A stretch of DNA of 64,000 nucleotides, taken from NCBI RefSeq assembly GCF_025961225.1, contig NZ_JAOQNG010000002.1:620001-684000 (forward strand), given 5' to 3'. The translations under genes were made by a program, and so were the position numbers. Below are positions 35,033 through 42,473 of this stretch, in pieces. The notes beneath the pieces are model-generated. The model did not search any database. It was not told the origin of the DNA and saw only the letters and a program-made list of their open reading frames with translations. The DNA comes from Azospirillum canadense (GTDB lineage Bacteria; Pseudomonadota; Alphaproteobacteria; Azospirillales; Azospirillaceae). Every line of letters starts with the position of its first letter. Positions within the stretch are counted from its first letter, which is position 1.

Positions 35033-36031
35033 TTACTGCGGAATGAGGTCGGTGACGACCAGCTTGGACATGTCCAGGTCCTTCGTGATCAGGCCCAGCT
35101 GCTTGAAGGTGTCGGCACCCTTCTGCATCAGCTCCGGGTCGAAGGCGCCGAGGCCCTTGGCCTTCGTCGTCTCGGACTGGCTGGAGGCGTTGCGCAGCTT
35201 GATGATGGCGAGGTTGGTCGCCTCGTCGCGGCCGTTGATGGCGCGGGTGACGGCGATGCGGGCGGCCTCCTCCGGCTGGGCGATCATCCAGGCGGCGCTG
35301 TCGCGATAGGCGGCGAGGAAGCGCTTCAGCACGTCCTTCTTCGTCCGGTAGGTGTCCTCCGTCACCACGAAGATGTCGCTCGGCAGGTTCAGCGTGTCCT
35401 TCACCTCGATGACGTTGACGTCCTTCAGCCCCTTCTGCTGGCCGACGTAGAGCCCGGTGTCGGTCGCCGCGGTGGCGTCCACCTGCCCCTGGATCACGGG
35501 GGCGAAGTTCAGCAGGCCGGCCACCTCGATGGTGACGTCCTTCTCCGTCAGGCCGACCTGATGCAGCAGCACCTGAAGGTTCTGGTAGGTGCCGCTGGAC
35601 AGGCTGTAGACGCCAATCTTCTTGCCCTTCAGATCTGCCGGCTTGGTGATGTTGCGCTCCTTCGGCGACACCACGTTGAAGACGTTCTGCGGGTAGATGT
35701 TGTAGATGGCGACGAGCTTCTGCCCCTTGTCGAGCGCCAGGAAGAAGGACGCCGGATCGGTGAAGGCGACGTCGGCCTGTCCGGTCAGCATGTTCTGGAT
35801 CGCCGCCCCGCCGCCGGTGCCCGGCACATAATCCAGCGCAATCCCCTTCGCCTTGAAGAAGCCCTTGTCCGGTTCGGCCAGCAGGCTGGTGATCTCGCTG
35901 ATCGGCTGGCTCCAGCCGGCGACCGTGACCTTATCCTCGGCCAGCGCCCTACCCGCCCCAGCCAGCCCGATCACGCCGGCCAAGGCGACCATGCTGAGGG
36001 AACGCAGCAGTCCGGAAAAGCGTGTCTTCAT
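35033..36031 (-). CDS. ABC transporter substrate-binding protein, NMT1/THI5 family (ThiY-like)
   Basis: Periplasmic binding protein of 332 residues in the SsuA/TauA/NMT1-THI5 family. A signal peptide ends near residue 31 (RALA-EDK); GTGGGAAIQNMLTGQADVAF and GVYSLSSGTYQNLQVLL are typical of the fold. Members under thiamin control (ThiY) bind formyl-aminopyrimidine or related thiamin pieces. The TPP riboswitch upstream makes a thiamin-related ligand likely; aliphatic sulfonates are the main alternative for the family. Confidence 0.85.
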   Translation of the reverse strand: MKTRFSGLLRSLSMVALAGVIGLAGAGRALAEDKVTVAGWSQPISEITSLLAEPDKGFFKAKGIALDYVPGTGGGAAIQNMLTGQADVAFTDPASFFLALDKGQKLVAIYNIYPQNVFNVVSPKERNITKPADLKGKKIGVYSLSSGTYQNLQVLLHQVGLTEKDVTIEVAGLLNFAPVIQGQVDATAATDTGLYVGQQKGLKDVNVIEVKDTLNLPSDIFVVTEDTYRTKKDVLKRFLAAYRDSAAWMIAQPEEAARIAVTRAINGRDEATNLAIIKLRNASSQSETTKAKGLGAFDPELMQKGADTFKQLGLITKDLDMSKLVVTDLIPQ

Positions 36032-36053
36032 GGTCGTCGGCCTTTCAGCCCTG

Positions 36054-36803
36054 TCAGTTGGTCCAATGGCGTCGCAGCAGCCACCGCTCGATTGCGGTGA
36101 CGGCCTGGTAGAAGGCCATGCCCAGCGCCGTGATGACGATGAACAGGGCGAACATCATGGTGGAGTCCATCATGCCCTGCGCGGCGATGATCGAGGCGCC
36201 GAGGCCCGTGCGCCCGCCGATGAACTCCCCGACCACGGCGCCGACCAACGCCAGCACGACCGACACGCGCACGCCGGCCAGGATCACCGGCAGCCCGGCA
36301 GGAATTTTCAGGCGCAGCAGCGTTTGCAGGCGCGTCGCCCGCAGCATGCGGAACAGCTCCCGCTTGTTGGGGTCGACCTGGCCGAGCCCGGTCATGGTGT
36401 TTTCCAGAAGCGGGAAGAAGCAGATCAGCGCCGTGATCACCACGGTGGAGGTCATGCCGAAGCCGAACCAGACGATGAACAGCGGCCCCAGCGCCAGCTT
36501 CGGCACCACTTGGCTGGCGATGATGTAGGGGTAGAGGAGCCGGCGCAGCCCCTCCACCTCCGCCAGCAGCACGCCCGTCAGGAATCCCACCGCGCAGCCG
36601 ATGGCGAGGCCGAGCGTCATTTCCGCGCTGGTCATGGCGAGGTGTGGCAGAAGGAAGCCGCTGGTCAGGCCATCCCACAGGGTGCGCAGGACAGCGGACG
36701 GCAGCGGCACGACCAGCGACGGGATGCCGGACAAGCGCCCGTACAGCTCCCACGCCGCGAGCAGCAGGACGAGCAGAAGCGCGGACCCGATGCGGGCGGT
36801 CAT
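36054..36803 (-). CDS. ABC transporter permease (ThiX/SsuC type)
   Basis: Inner-membrane permease of 249 residues, BPD_transp_1 family, about six helices, with the EAA-type loop around FRMLRATRLQTLLRLKIPAGLP (named by its ends FRMLRA and PAGLP). Start ATG 36803 overlaps the ATPase stop as ATGA, which supports the start and coupled translation. It forms the channel for the compound bound by the ThiY-like protein. Confidence 0.87.
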   Translation of the reverse strand: MTARIGSALLLVLLLAAWELYGRLSGIPSLVVPLPSAVLRTLWDGLTSGFLLPHLAMTSAEMTLGLAIGCAVGFLTGVLLAEVEGLRRLLYPYIIASQVVPKLALGPLFIVWFGFGMTSTVVITALICFFPLLENTMTGLGQVDPNKRELFRMLRATRLQTLLRLKIPAGLPVILAGVRVSVVLALVGAVVGEFIGGRTGLGASIIAAQGMMDSTMMFALFIVITALGMAFYQAVTAIERWLLRRHWTN

Positions 36804-37573
36804 GACGCAGCGTCCAGGGGCACGGGTTCCGCGGGCGCGCCGTCCATGGCCCGGCGAAGCGCGCGGCACAGCGCGGTGAAGCGCGGGCTGTAGCGGGCAT
36901 CACGCCCGCGTGGCCGGGGCAGATCGACGGCCAGGGCGTGGTGGAGCCGGCCGTTCTCCATCACCGCGACCCGGTCGGCGAGGTAGATGGCCTCCGCGAT
37001 GTCGTGGGTGACGAACAGCACCGTGGTGCCGCGCAGGGCGCAGAGGCGCAGCAGATCGTCCTGCAACTCCTCCCGCGTGATGGCGTCGAGCGCCGCGAAG
37101 GGCTCGTCGAGCAGCAACAGCGCCGGCTCCGTGATCAGCGCGCGGGCGATGGCGACGCGGCTCTGCTGCCCGCCGGACAGTGCCCGCGGGTGGCGCCCTT
37201 CCAGGCCGGACAGGCCGACGAGGTCCAGCAGCTCTTCTGCCTTGCGCCGGTCCTGCGGCAGCGGACGGCGCGCCAGCGACAGGGGGAGCAGGACGTTGTC
37301 GAGCGCCGTTTGCCAGTCCAGCAGGGTCGGCGTCTGGAAGACGAAGCCCACCTCGGGGCTCGGTTCCCGCACCGCACTGCCGCGGATGCGGATGGCGCCG
37401 GCGGTCGGTTGCAGCAGGCCGGCGGCGAGCTTCAGCAGGGTCGTTTTCCCGCAGCCGCTGCGCCCGACGAGGCAATGGAACTCGCCGGCCGGGATGGTCC
37501 AGTCGATATGGTCGACGATGGACTGGCCCGGTTGGACGTCGTAGCTGGCGCGGTCGATCGACACGAAGCTCAT
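36800..37573 (-). CDS. ABC transporter ATP-binding protein (ThiZ/SsuB type)
   Basis: ATPase of 257 residues with Walker A GRSGCGKTTLL (about 37-47), signature LSGGQQSR, Walker B LLLLDEPFAALD and switch FVTHDIAEAIYLADRV, all characteristic of nitrate/sulfonate/taurine-type importers. It lies 13 bp after the luxC-like gene and overlaps the permease. Confidence 0.89.
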   Translation of the reverse strand: MSFVSIDRASYDVQPGQSIVDHIDWTIPAGEFHCLVGRSGCGKTTLLKLAAGLLQPTAGAIRIRGSAVREPSPEVGFVFQTPTLLDWQTALDNVLLPLSLARRPLPQDRRKAEELLDLVGLSGLEGRHPRALSGGQQSRVAIARALITEPALLLLDEPFAALDAITREELQDDLLRLCALRGTTVLFVTHDIAEAIYLADRVAVMENGRLHHALAVDLPRPRGRDARYSPRFTALCRALRRAMDGAPAEPVPLDAAS

Positions 37574-37586
37574 GAGTCCGGCCCCC

Positions 37587-39041
37587 TCAATCGACGTAGC
37601 GGGCGAAGGCGTCGGCCGCCTGCTCCGCCGACTGTTCGATCTCCGTCAGGGTGACGAGGTCGAGCAGGTTGAAGCGCCCGTCGTGGTGCCAGCCCGCCTC
37701 CGGCGCGGTCATGCGGCCGAGCGCGCAGATGCGCGTCACCCCGACCGCGCCCAGCAGCCCGGCCAGCCGGTGCAGCTCCTCCGGATCCGCGGCGACGCCG
37801 ACGGTCTGGAGGAAGGCGCGATGGGGGGCAAGGCCGGGGACGGCGTCGGCCAGCCGGTCCACGGCGACGATGGTGACGGTCCGGTTCAGGCCGCAGGGGG
37901 ACAGGCCTTCCGGCGCGTCGGCGTAGGCCACGCTCCAGGCGCCGGCCGGGTCGCCGAGCAGGGTGCGGGTGGGCTGGGCGAAGGTCTTCATCTCCTCCGC
38001 GTTGCGCCAGGCGGCGACGCTGCCGGCCTCCGCCATGGACAGGGCGCGGCGGGGGAAGCGGGTCTCATGGGCGGCCAACTCGTTGGCGAAATAGCCGGCG
38101 AATTCGCGCGGCGACACCCGCCCGCCGCGCTCCACGAAGAACAGCTGCGGCGAGTAGCAGCCCTGCTGGTCGTAGCGGACCACGTCGTAGGCCGCGCGGT
38201 TCGCGACCATCCCGGCCTTCCCGACGTCGAGCGCGGAGCGCGCAACCATGCCGAAGCTGATTTTGTGCCCATAGGGCAGGTAGCGCGTGGTGATCGGCAC
38301 GCGGCCGCGGATCGCCGCCAGCGCGTCGTTGCCGCCGTAGGCGACGACCGTGTCGGCCTGAACCAGCCACATCAGTTCCTGCGCCTCGTCGCCGCCCTTC
38401 CACCAGACGATGGCGAGGCAGTCGGCGAGGTCGGGGTCGACCTCCGCCAGGATGCGCGCGAACCAGCCGGCGAACAGAGGTTCGGCGGTGGGGACCTTGC
38501 CGACCGTGCCGGCCTTGACCAGCAGGCCGGAGATCAGGCTCCACAGCGGCAGGCCCGGTACGTTGCCGGCCCAGATGTGCAGCAGCAGCTCCGGCCCGTG
38601 GGCCTTGGCGAAGCCGCCCTTGGGCGTGGGCTGGAAGTCGTCGAGGATCGAGGGGTTGGCGAAGTCCTCGACCAGGAATTTCTGCAGTTCCGGCCGGCGG
38701 AAGGTCTTCAGGTAGCCGGTCAGGCCCAGCCGGACCATCTCCGCGTCGTAGCCGGTGACCAGCGGCAGCAGCCGTTCGGCCTTTTGCCGCCAGGGATCGT
38801 CGCGGTCGAGCAGCCGGGCCACCGCGCGGTCGATGGTCGCGGCGATGTCGGCGACGGTCCGGGTCTTCAGGGTGCGGCGGGCGGCGTCCCGGACGCGGGC
38901 GGCGAGTGCGGCGATTTGGGCGTCGGTCAGGACGGGGACCGCGACCTCCAGCGCGTCATTGCCGCGCGTAAAGGTCAGCGTCCGCCACTCGACCTGGTCG
39001 GCGGGCAACCCCGGCAGATATCCGGCGACTTCCCGTTCCAT
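37587..39041 (-). CDS. LuxC-like acyl-CoA/acyl-protein reductase
   Basis: A 484-residue protein of the LuxC family, aldehyde-dehydrogenase-fold enzymes that reduce an acyl thioester to an aldehyde with NADPH. The predicted nucleophile Cys295 lies in YDQQGCYSPQLFF and nucleotide-binding features include HIWAGNVPGLPLWSL and VVAYGGNDAL. Length is close to that of LuxC (about 480). It is four bases after the luxE-like gene. No luxAB luciferase or luxD transferase gene is present, so light production is not indicated. Control by a TPP riboswitch points to a substrate related to thiamin or its parts. Confidence 0.83.
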   Translation of the reverse strand: MEREVAGYLPGLPADQVEWRTLTFTRGNDALEVAVPVLTDAQIAALAARVRDAARRTLKTRTVADIAATIDRAVARLLDRDDPWRQKAERLLPLVTGYDAEMVRLGLTGYLKTFRRPELQKFLVEDFANPSILDDFQPTPKGGFAKAHGPELLLHIWAGNVPGLPLWSLISGLLVKAGTVGKVPTAEPLFAGWFARILAEVDPDLADCLAIVWWKGGDEAQELMWLVQADTVVAYGGNDALAAIRGRVPITTRYLPYGHKISFGMVARSALDVGKAGMVANRAAYDVVRYDQQGCYSPQLFFVERGGRVSPREFAGYFANELAAHETRFPRRALSMAEAGSVAAWRNAEEMKTFAQPTRTLLGDPAGAWSVAYADAPEGLSPCGLNRTVTIVAVDRLADAVPGLAPHRAFLQTVGVAADPEELHRLAGLLGAVGVTRICALGRMTAPEAGWHHDGRFNLLDLVTLTEIEQSAEQAADAFARYVD

Positions 39042-39045
39042 AGCC

Positions 39046-40131
39046 TTAGACCCGCGCGGCCTTCAGGAACTCCTCAACCGCCAGGGAGCAGCCTTTGGCA
39101 TCGGCGCCGTCGGCCCGGCCGAGCAGGCGGAAGCCGGCCTCAACCGCGATGCCCGCATCCTCCGTCAGGATGGCCGAGGCGCAGTTGAAATGGGCCAAGT
39201 CATGGTGAACCAGGACGCCGACGGTTCCCTTCGGCACCTCTTCCCCCGTCAGGGGGTTCACGACGCGGCTGCGGATCCAGTGCGGCCCCGACTTTACGGA
39301 CGGGCAGGCCTCGTTGCCGTCGTCGTAGAACTGGCTGCTCAACTCCGTCATGCCGTACATGTTGATGCAGGAGCGGCGCGGCACGCCGAAGGTGGCGGAG
39401 AGCTGGTCGTAGAAGGCGTCGGCCTCCATCTCCCGCGACTGGCCCTTGAAGCCGCCGGTATCCAGGATGCGGCTGCCTTCGGGAAGGGCGAAGCGCCGCC
39501 CGCCGAGCGCATCCATCAGGTGCACGAAGCTGTAGCTGGCGCCCAGCAGGGCGTAGGGCTCCCCGGCCTGTTCCGCGCGCTCCAGGTCCGCCGTGACCGC
39601 AGCGACGTCGAGGCCTTGGTCGCCGATGAAATTGCGGCTGCCCTCCGCCCCGAAGGTCCGCATGGCCAGCGCCAGATAGCGCGCCAGGGAGGAGTTGGGC
39701 ATCGCCTCCTCGGTCGGGAACAGGATGCCCATGCGCAGCCGGTCTTGATCACCCATGAAGCGCCGGCGGAAGTTCAGGGTCATCGAGCGGTCCCACACCG
39801 CCATGGTCGGGTGGTGGCTCTTGCCGCGCACGCCCTGGGTGGTGCCGCTGGTCATGAACACCCGTTCGCAGTCCTCCGGCGGCCGGCAGGTCAGGGTCAG
39901 TTCCTTGAAGGCGCTGATCGGGACGGCGGGGACGTCGCGCCAGCTCTTGACCGTGCGTGCCGTCCGGCCCCGCTGCACGGCGAAGCGGCGGTAGGGCTGG
40001 TTGTGTTCGAACTGGTGGGCGAAGACCGCCAGCGCCATCCGGTTGAACGCGTCCTCGTCAGCGCCGGCGGCGCCGATGAAGGCCAGCAAGTCCTCGATGA
40101 CGCGGGATTCGGAAGCACGAGCGTCTGACAC
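39046..40131 (-). CDS. LuxE-like acyl-protein synthetase (ATP-dependent carboxylate-activating enzyme)
   Basis: About 361 residues, LuxE/acyl-protein synthetase family, related to adenylating enzymes. The adenylate-forming loop is MTSGTTQGVRGKS; YGMTELSSQF is the second adenylation-type motif. The C-terminal acyl-acceptor cysteine is Cys348 in GCSLAVEEFL, where LuxE carries its acyl group. It would activate a carboxylic acid with ATP and hand the acyl thioester to the LuxC-like partner. The start is uncertain: GTG 40131 with AAAGG ten bases upstream is chosen; a TTG at 40167 gives 12 more residues. It is the first gene after the TPP riboswitch. Confidence 0.82.
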   Translation of the reverse strand: MSDARASESRVIEDLLAFIGAAGADEDAFNRMALAVFAHQFEHNQPYRRFAVQRGRTARTVKSWRDVPAVPISAFKELTLTCRPPEDCERVFMTSGTTQGVRGKSHHPTMAVWDRSMTLNFRRRFMGDQDRLRMGILFPTEEAMPNSSLARYLALAMRTFGAEGSRNFIGDQGLDVAAVTADLERAEQAGEPYALLGASYSFVHLMDALGGRRFALPEGSRILDTGGFKGQSREMEADAFYDQLSATFGVPRRSCINMYGMTELSSQFYDDGNEACPSVKSGPHWIRSRVVNPLTGEEVPKGTVGVLVHHDLAHFNCASAILTEDAGIAVEAGFRLLGRADGADAKGCSLAVEEFLKAARV

Positions 40132-40225
40132 GTCCTGACACACCTTTCGCGACGCAACGGAACCCAATGGTCCGGATCACGGGTATCAGGGCGGAAAGGC
40201 GGATAAGGGGCATGATCAGCCCGAT

Positions 40226-40345
40226 GTCCCACATCCCTACGCCGGCATGACCCGGATCAGGTTCGGTGGGTCACCGCGTTGCCCGGACGGGTCCGGGCCG
40301 GCGGAGTCTCAGCCTCCTAACGAGGCACCCCAGGGAACGGGGGCA
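40226..40345 (-). ncRNA. TPP (thiamin pyrophosphate) riboswitch, THI element
   Basis: Read on the minus strand, this segment has all the conserved parts of the THI box: GGGGTGCC after the P1 arm, CTGAGA (40307-40312), ACCC, GAACCTGATCCGGGT (around 40250-40264), ATGCCGGCGTAGGGA (ending 40234). P1 pairs TCCCT near 40335 with AGGGA near 40236. A GC-rich P3 hairpin (GCCCGGAC/GTCCGGGC) is present. It ends about 95 bp before the luxE-like start, so it should repress the whole six-gene operon when thiamin pyrophosphate is plentiful. No clear U-tract terminator follows, so control is probably at translation initiation. Confidence 0.95.
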
Positions 40346-40374
40346 GCCTAGGGGAGCGGCCGCCACGCTGTCAA
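40345..40374 (-). promoter_or_regulatory. Candidate promoter of the TPP-riboswitch operon
   Basis: On the minus strand a perfect TTGACA (40374-40369) and TAGGCT (40350-40345) are 18 bases apart. A start near 40338 would place the RNA 5' end right at the riboswitch P1 stem. Two GAATACCAG copies (40375-40383 and 40390-40398, plus-strand reading) lie directly upstream, 15 bp apart. Confidence 0.6.
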
Positions 40375-40496
40375 GAATACCAGCATCAGGAATACCAGAG
40401 CGCCCGGTGCCCCGCTCCGTTCCCAATTCCCCATCCCAATCCAATGTTAACCGGCTGCACGCCAAAATCCCGGCCAAATCAGGCCAGGAGCGTCCG

Positions 40497-40868
40497 GTGA
40501 GTGAAGAAACGACCCGTCACATCAGCGTTCGGTTGTCGATCGCCCGCCATGGCCGGGCCGGTTGGAAATGGACGATGCTGCTGACCAGCGAAGACGACGA
40601 CGCCTGCACGGCCGCGGCCGAGTTCCGGTCCGGCGAGGACGGGCGCGGCACCTGGATGCGGATGATCGGCGACCGGGACTGGACCATGGTCACCCCGCCG
40701 GAGGAGCGCACCTACCCCACGGACGAGCAGGAGGCCCACCGGGAGATCGCGCAGGTCTGCGCCCAAGCCGCCGCCCAGTTCGTCGGGAAGGGGCAGGGAA
40801 ATGGCTGGACCGGGGCCGTGACGGATGCCTTCGATCTGGCGCGGGCGCCGACGGTGGGGTCCTGCTGA
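40497..40868 (+). CDS. Hypothetical protein
   Basis: A 123-residue protein I do not recognise. GTG 40497 is supported by GGAG six bases upstream. It is soluble, acidic and tryptophan-containing, with no signal peptide or membrane segment. The sequence contains GWKWTMLLTSEDDDA and MRMIGDRDWTMVTPPEE. It is divergent from the TPP-riboswitch operon, with about 120 bp between the two promoters' regions, and precedes the efflux operon. Codon use matches its neighbours, so it is probably real. Confidence 0.6.
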   Translation: MSEETTRHISVRLSIARHGRAGWKWTMLLTSEDDDACTAAAEFRSGEDGRGTWMRMIGDRDWTMVTPPEERTYPTDEQEAHREIAQVCAQAAAQFVGKGQGNGWTGAVTDAFDLARAPTVGSC

Positions 40869-40893
40869 CCCCGCTTCCCGCTGTTACGGACTG

Positions 40894-40922
40894 TTACAAA
40901 ACAGCCCGACCATGGACATAAT
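40894..40922 (+). promoter_or_regulatory. Candidate promoter of the RND efflux operon
   Basis: TTACAA (40894-40899) and CATAAT (40917-40922) are 17 bases apart. Just upstream CTGTTACGGACTGTTACA holds a repeated CTGTTAC and an inverted AACAG, a possible repressor site. The leader would be about 190 bases if translation starts at 41116. Confidence 0.5.
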
Positions 40923-41115
40923 TTGCAACGGCGTGCGTGGTAGCGTTCAAGCCGAACGCAGGAGACCTTTTCACCGCGGCGGAAGAATGCCGCCATCCCG
41001 TCCGGGGAGCATCGACACCGGCCCCGGCCGGAACGATGTCATGAAGGGCACCGCCGCGGCGCACGGCGCGGATAAGCCTCATCCCGACGGCATGCCTGCC
41101 GCAATGAAGGACAGC

Positions 41116-42456
41116 ATGGACTTGGATACGCCCGTCAAACTTCCGCCGGAGTCAAAAACGCCCGGAGCCGAGCCGGACACCCTGGCGCCCCCCTACCAAC
41201 GGCGGACCGAGGGGCGGCGCCGGTCGGTGCTGGGTCGCGTGATCGCCTGGGTGGTGGTGCTGGGCTTGATCGCGGGCGGCGGCTGGTGGTTCACCACCCG
41301 CCCCACGACGGAACAGGCGGTGCGGTCCGGTCGCTTCGGCGGGGAACGGCCGCCCATGCCGGTCGTGACTGCCGTGGTGGAGAAGGGCGACCTGCCGATC
41401 CGGCTGAACGGGCTGGGCACCGTCTCCGCGCTCGCCACCGTGACGGTGCGCCCGCAGGTCAGCGGGCAGCTGACCCAGATCGCCTTCAGCGAAGGGCAGA
41501 TGGTCAAGAAGGGCGACTTCCTGGCGGAGGTGGACCCGCGCCCCTTCCAGCTGGCGGTCGACCAGGCGCAGGCGCAGTTGATGCGCGACCAAGCGCAGCT
41601 GAAGAACGCGCAGCTGGACCTGGAGCGTTACCGGACGCTGGTGAAGCAGGATTCCATCGCCAAGCAGCAGCGCGACACGCAGGAGGCGCTCGTCCAGCAG
41701 TATGAGGGCACGGTCAAGTCCGACCAGGTGGCGGTGGACAACGCGAAGCTGAACCTGTCCTACAGCCGCATCACGGCGCCGGTTTCGGGCCGTGTCGGCC
41801 TGCGGCTGGTCGACACCGGCAACTACGTCACCGCCGGGCAGACCACGGGCATCGTGGTCATCACGCAGATCCAGCCGATCTCCGTCTTGTTCACCCTGCC
41901 GGAGGACAACATTCCCGCGATCATGGCGCGGCTGCGCGGCGGGGCCACGCTGCCGGTCACGGCTTTCGACCGGACGCGCGCCAAGACCCTGGCCACCGGC
42001 ACGCTGGAGACGGTGGACAACCAGATCGACGTCACCACGGGCACGGTGAAGCTGCGCGCGCGCTTCGACAACGCGGACCAGACGCTGTTCCCCAACCAGT
42101 TCGTCAACGTGCAGCTTCTGGTCGACGCGCTGGCCGGCGTGCCGCTCGTCCCCGTGGCCGCCGTCCAGCGCGGCGCGCCGGGCACCTTCGTCTATGTCGC
42201 CAACCGGCAGGACAGCACGGTCGCGGTGCGCCCGATCACGCTGGGCCCCAGCGACGGCACGATGACGGTGGTCGAGAAGGGGCTGAAGCCCGGTGATCTG
42301 GTCGTGACCGAGGGGGCGGACAAGCTGCGCGAGGGCGCCAAGGTCACGCTGCCGCCGGAAGGCGGCGCGCCCGCCGCGGGTGCCCCGAATGCCGGCGTGC
42401 CGCCCTCCGGCGAGGGTGAGCGCGGCCAACACCGCCGCCAACGGAACGCGTCGTAA
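41116..42456 (+). CDS. RND efflux periplasmic adaptor (MdtA/AcrA family)
   Basis: Membrane fusion protein linking the inner-membrane pumps to the outer-membrane channel. About 446 residues: N-terminal membrane anchor (VIAWVVVLGLIAGGGWWF), lipoyl/barrel-sandwich halves (TVRPQVSGQLTQIAFSEGQMV and ITAPVSGRVGLRLVD), alpha-helical hairpin between them, beta-barrel and membrane-proximal domains, and a proline/glycine-rich tail. ATG 41116 with AAGGA upstream is chosen; ATG 41104 and ATG 41041 are alternatives. It is first in a four-gene operon. Confidence 0.88.
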   Translation: MDLDTPVKLPPESKTPGAEPDTLAPPYQRRTEGRRRSVLGRVIAWVVVLGLIAGGGWWFTTRPTTEQAVRSGRFGGERPPMPVVTAVVEKGDLPIRLNGLGTVSALATVTVRPQVSGQLTQIAFSEGQMVKKGDFLAEVDPRPFQLAVDQAQAQLMRDQAQLKNAQLDLERYRTLVKQDSIAKQQRDTQEALVQQYEGTVKSDQVAVDNAKLNLSYSRITAPVSGRVGLRLVDTGNYVTAGQTTGIVVITQIQPISVLFTLPEDNIPAIMARLRGGATLPVTAFDRTRAKTLATGTLETVDNQIDVTTGTVKLRARFDNADQTLFPNQFVNVQLLVDALAGVPLVPVAAVQRGAPGTFVYVANRQDSTVAVRPITLGPSDGTMTVVEKGLKPGDLVVTEGADKLREGAKVTLPPEGGAPAAGAPNAGVPPSGEGERGQHRRQRNAS

Positions 42457-42473
42457 GACGCAGGGCAACCCCC

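Noticed and set aside
37587..40131. Bioluminescence (lux) operon
   Set aside because: Only LuxE- and LuxC-like genes are present; no luxA, luxB or luxD, and the neighbours and riboswitch point to thiamin-related metabolism.
40200..40225. GGGC-TGATCAT-GCCC hairpin after the riboswitch as an intrinsic terminator
   Set aside because: The stem is only four GC pairs plus a weak palindrome and no U-tract follows.
40226..40345. Plus-strand start of the small gene at 40266 inside the riboswitch
   Set aside because: The riboswitch consensus on the minus strand explains this segment; the gene has a better GTG start with ribosome site at 40497.
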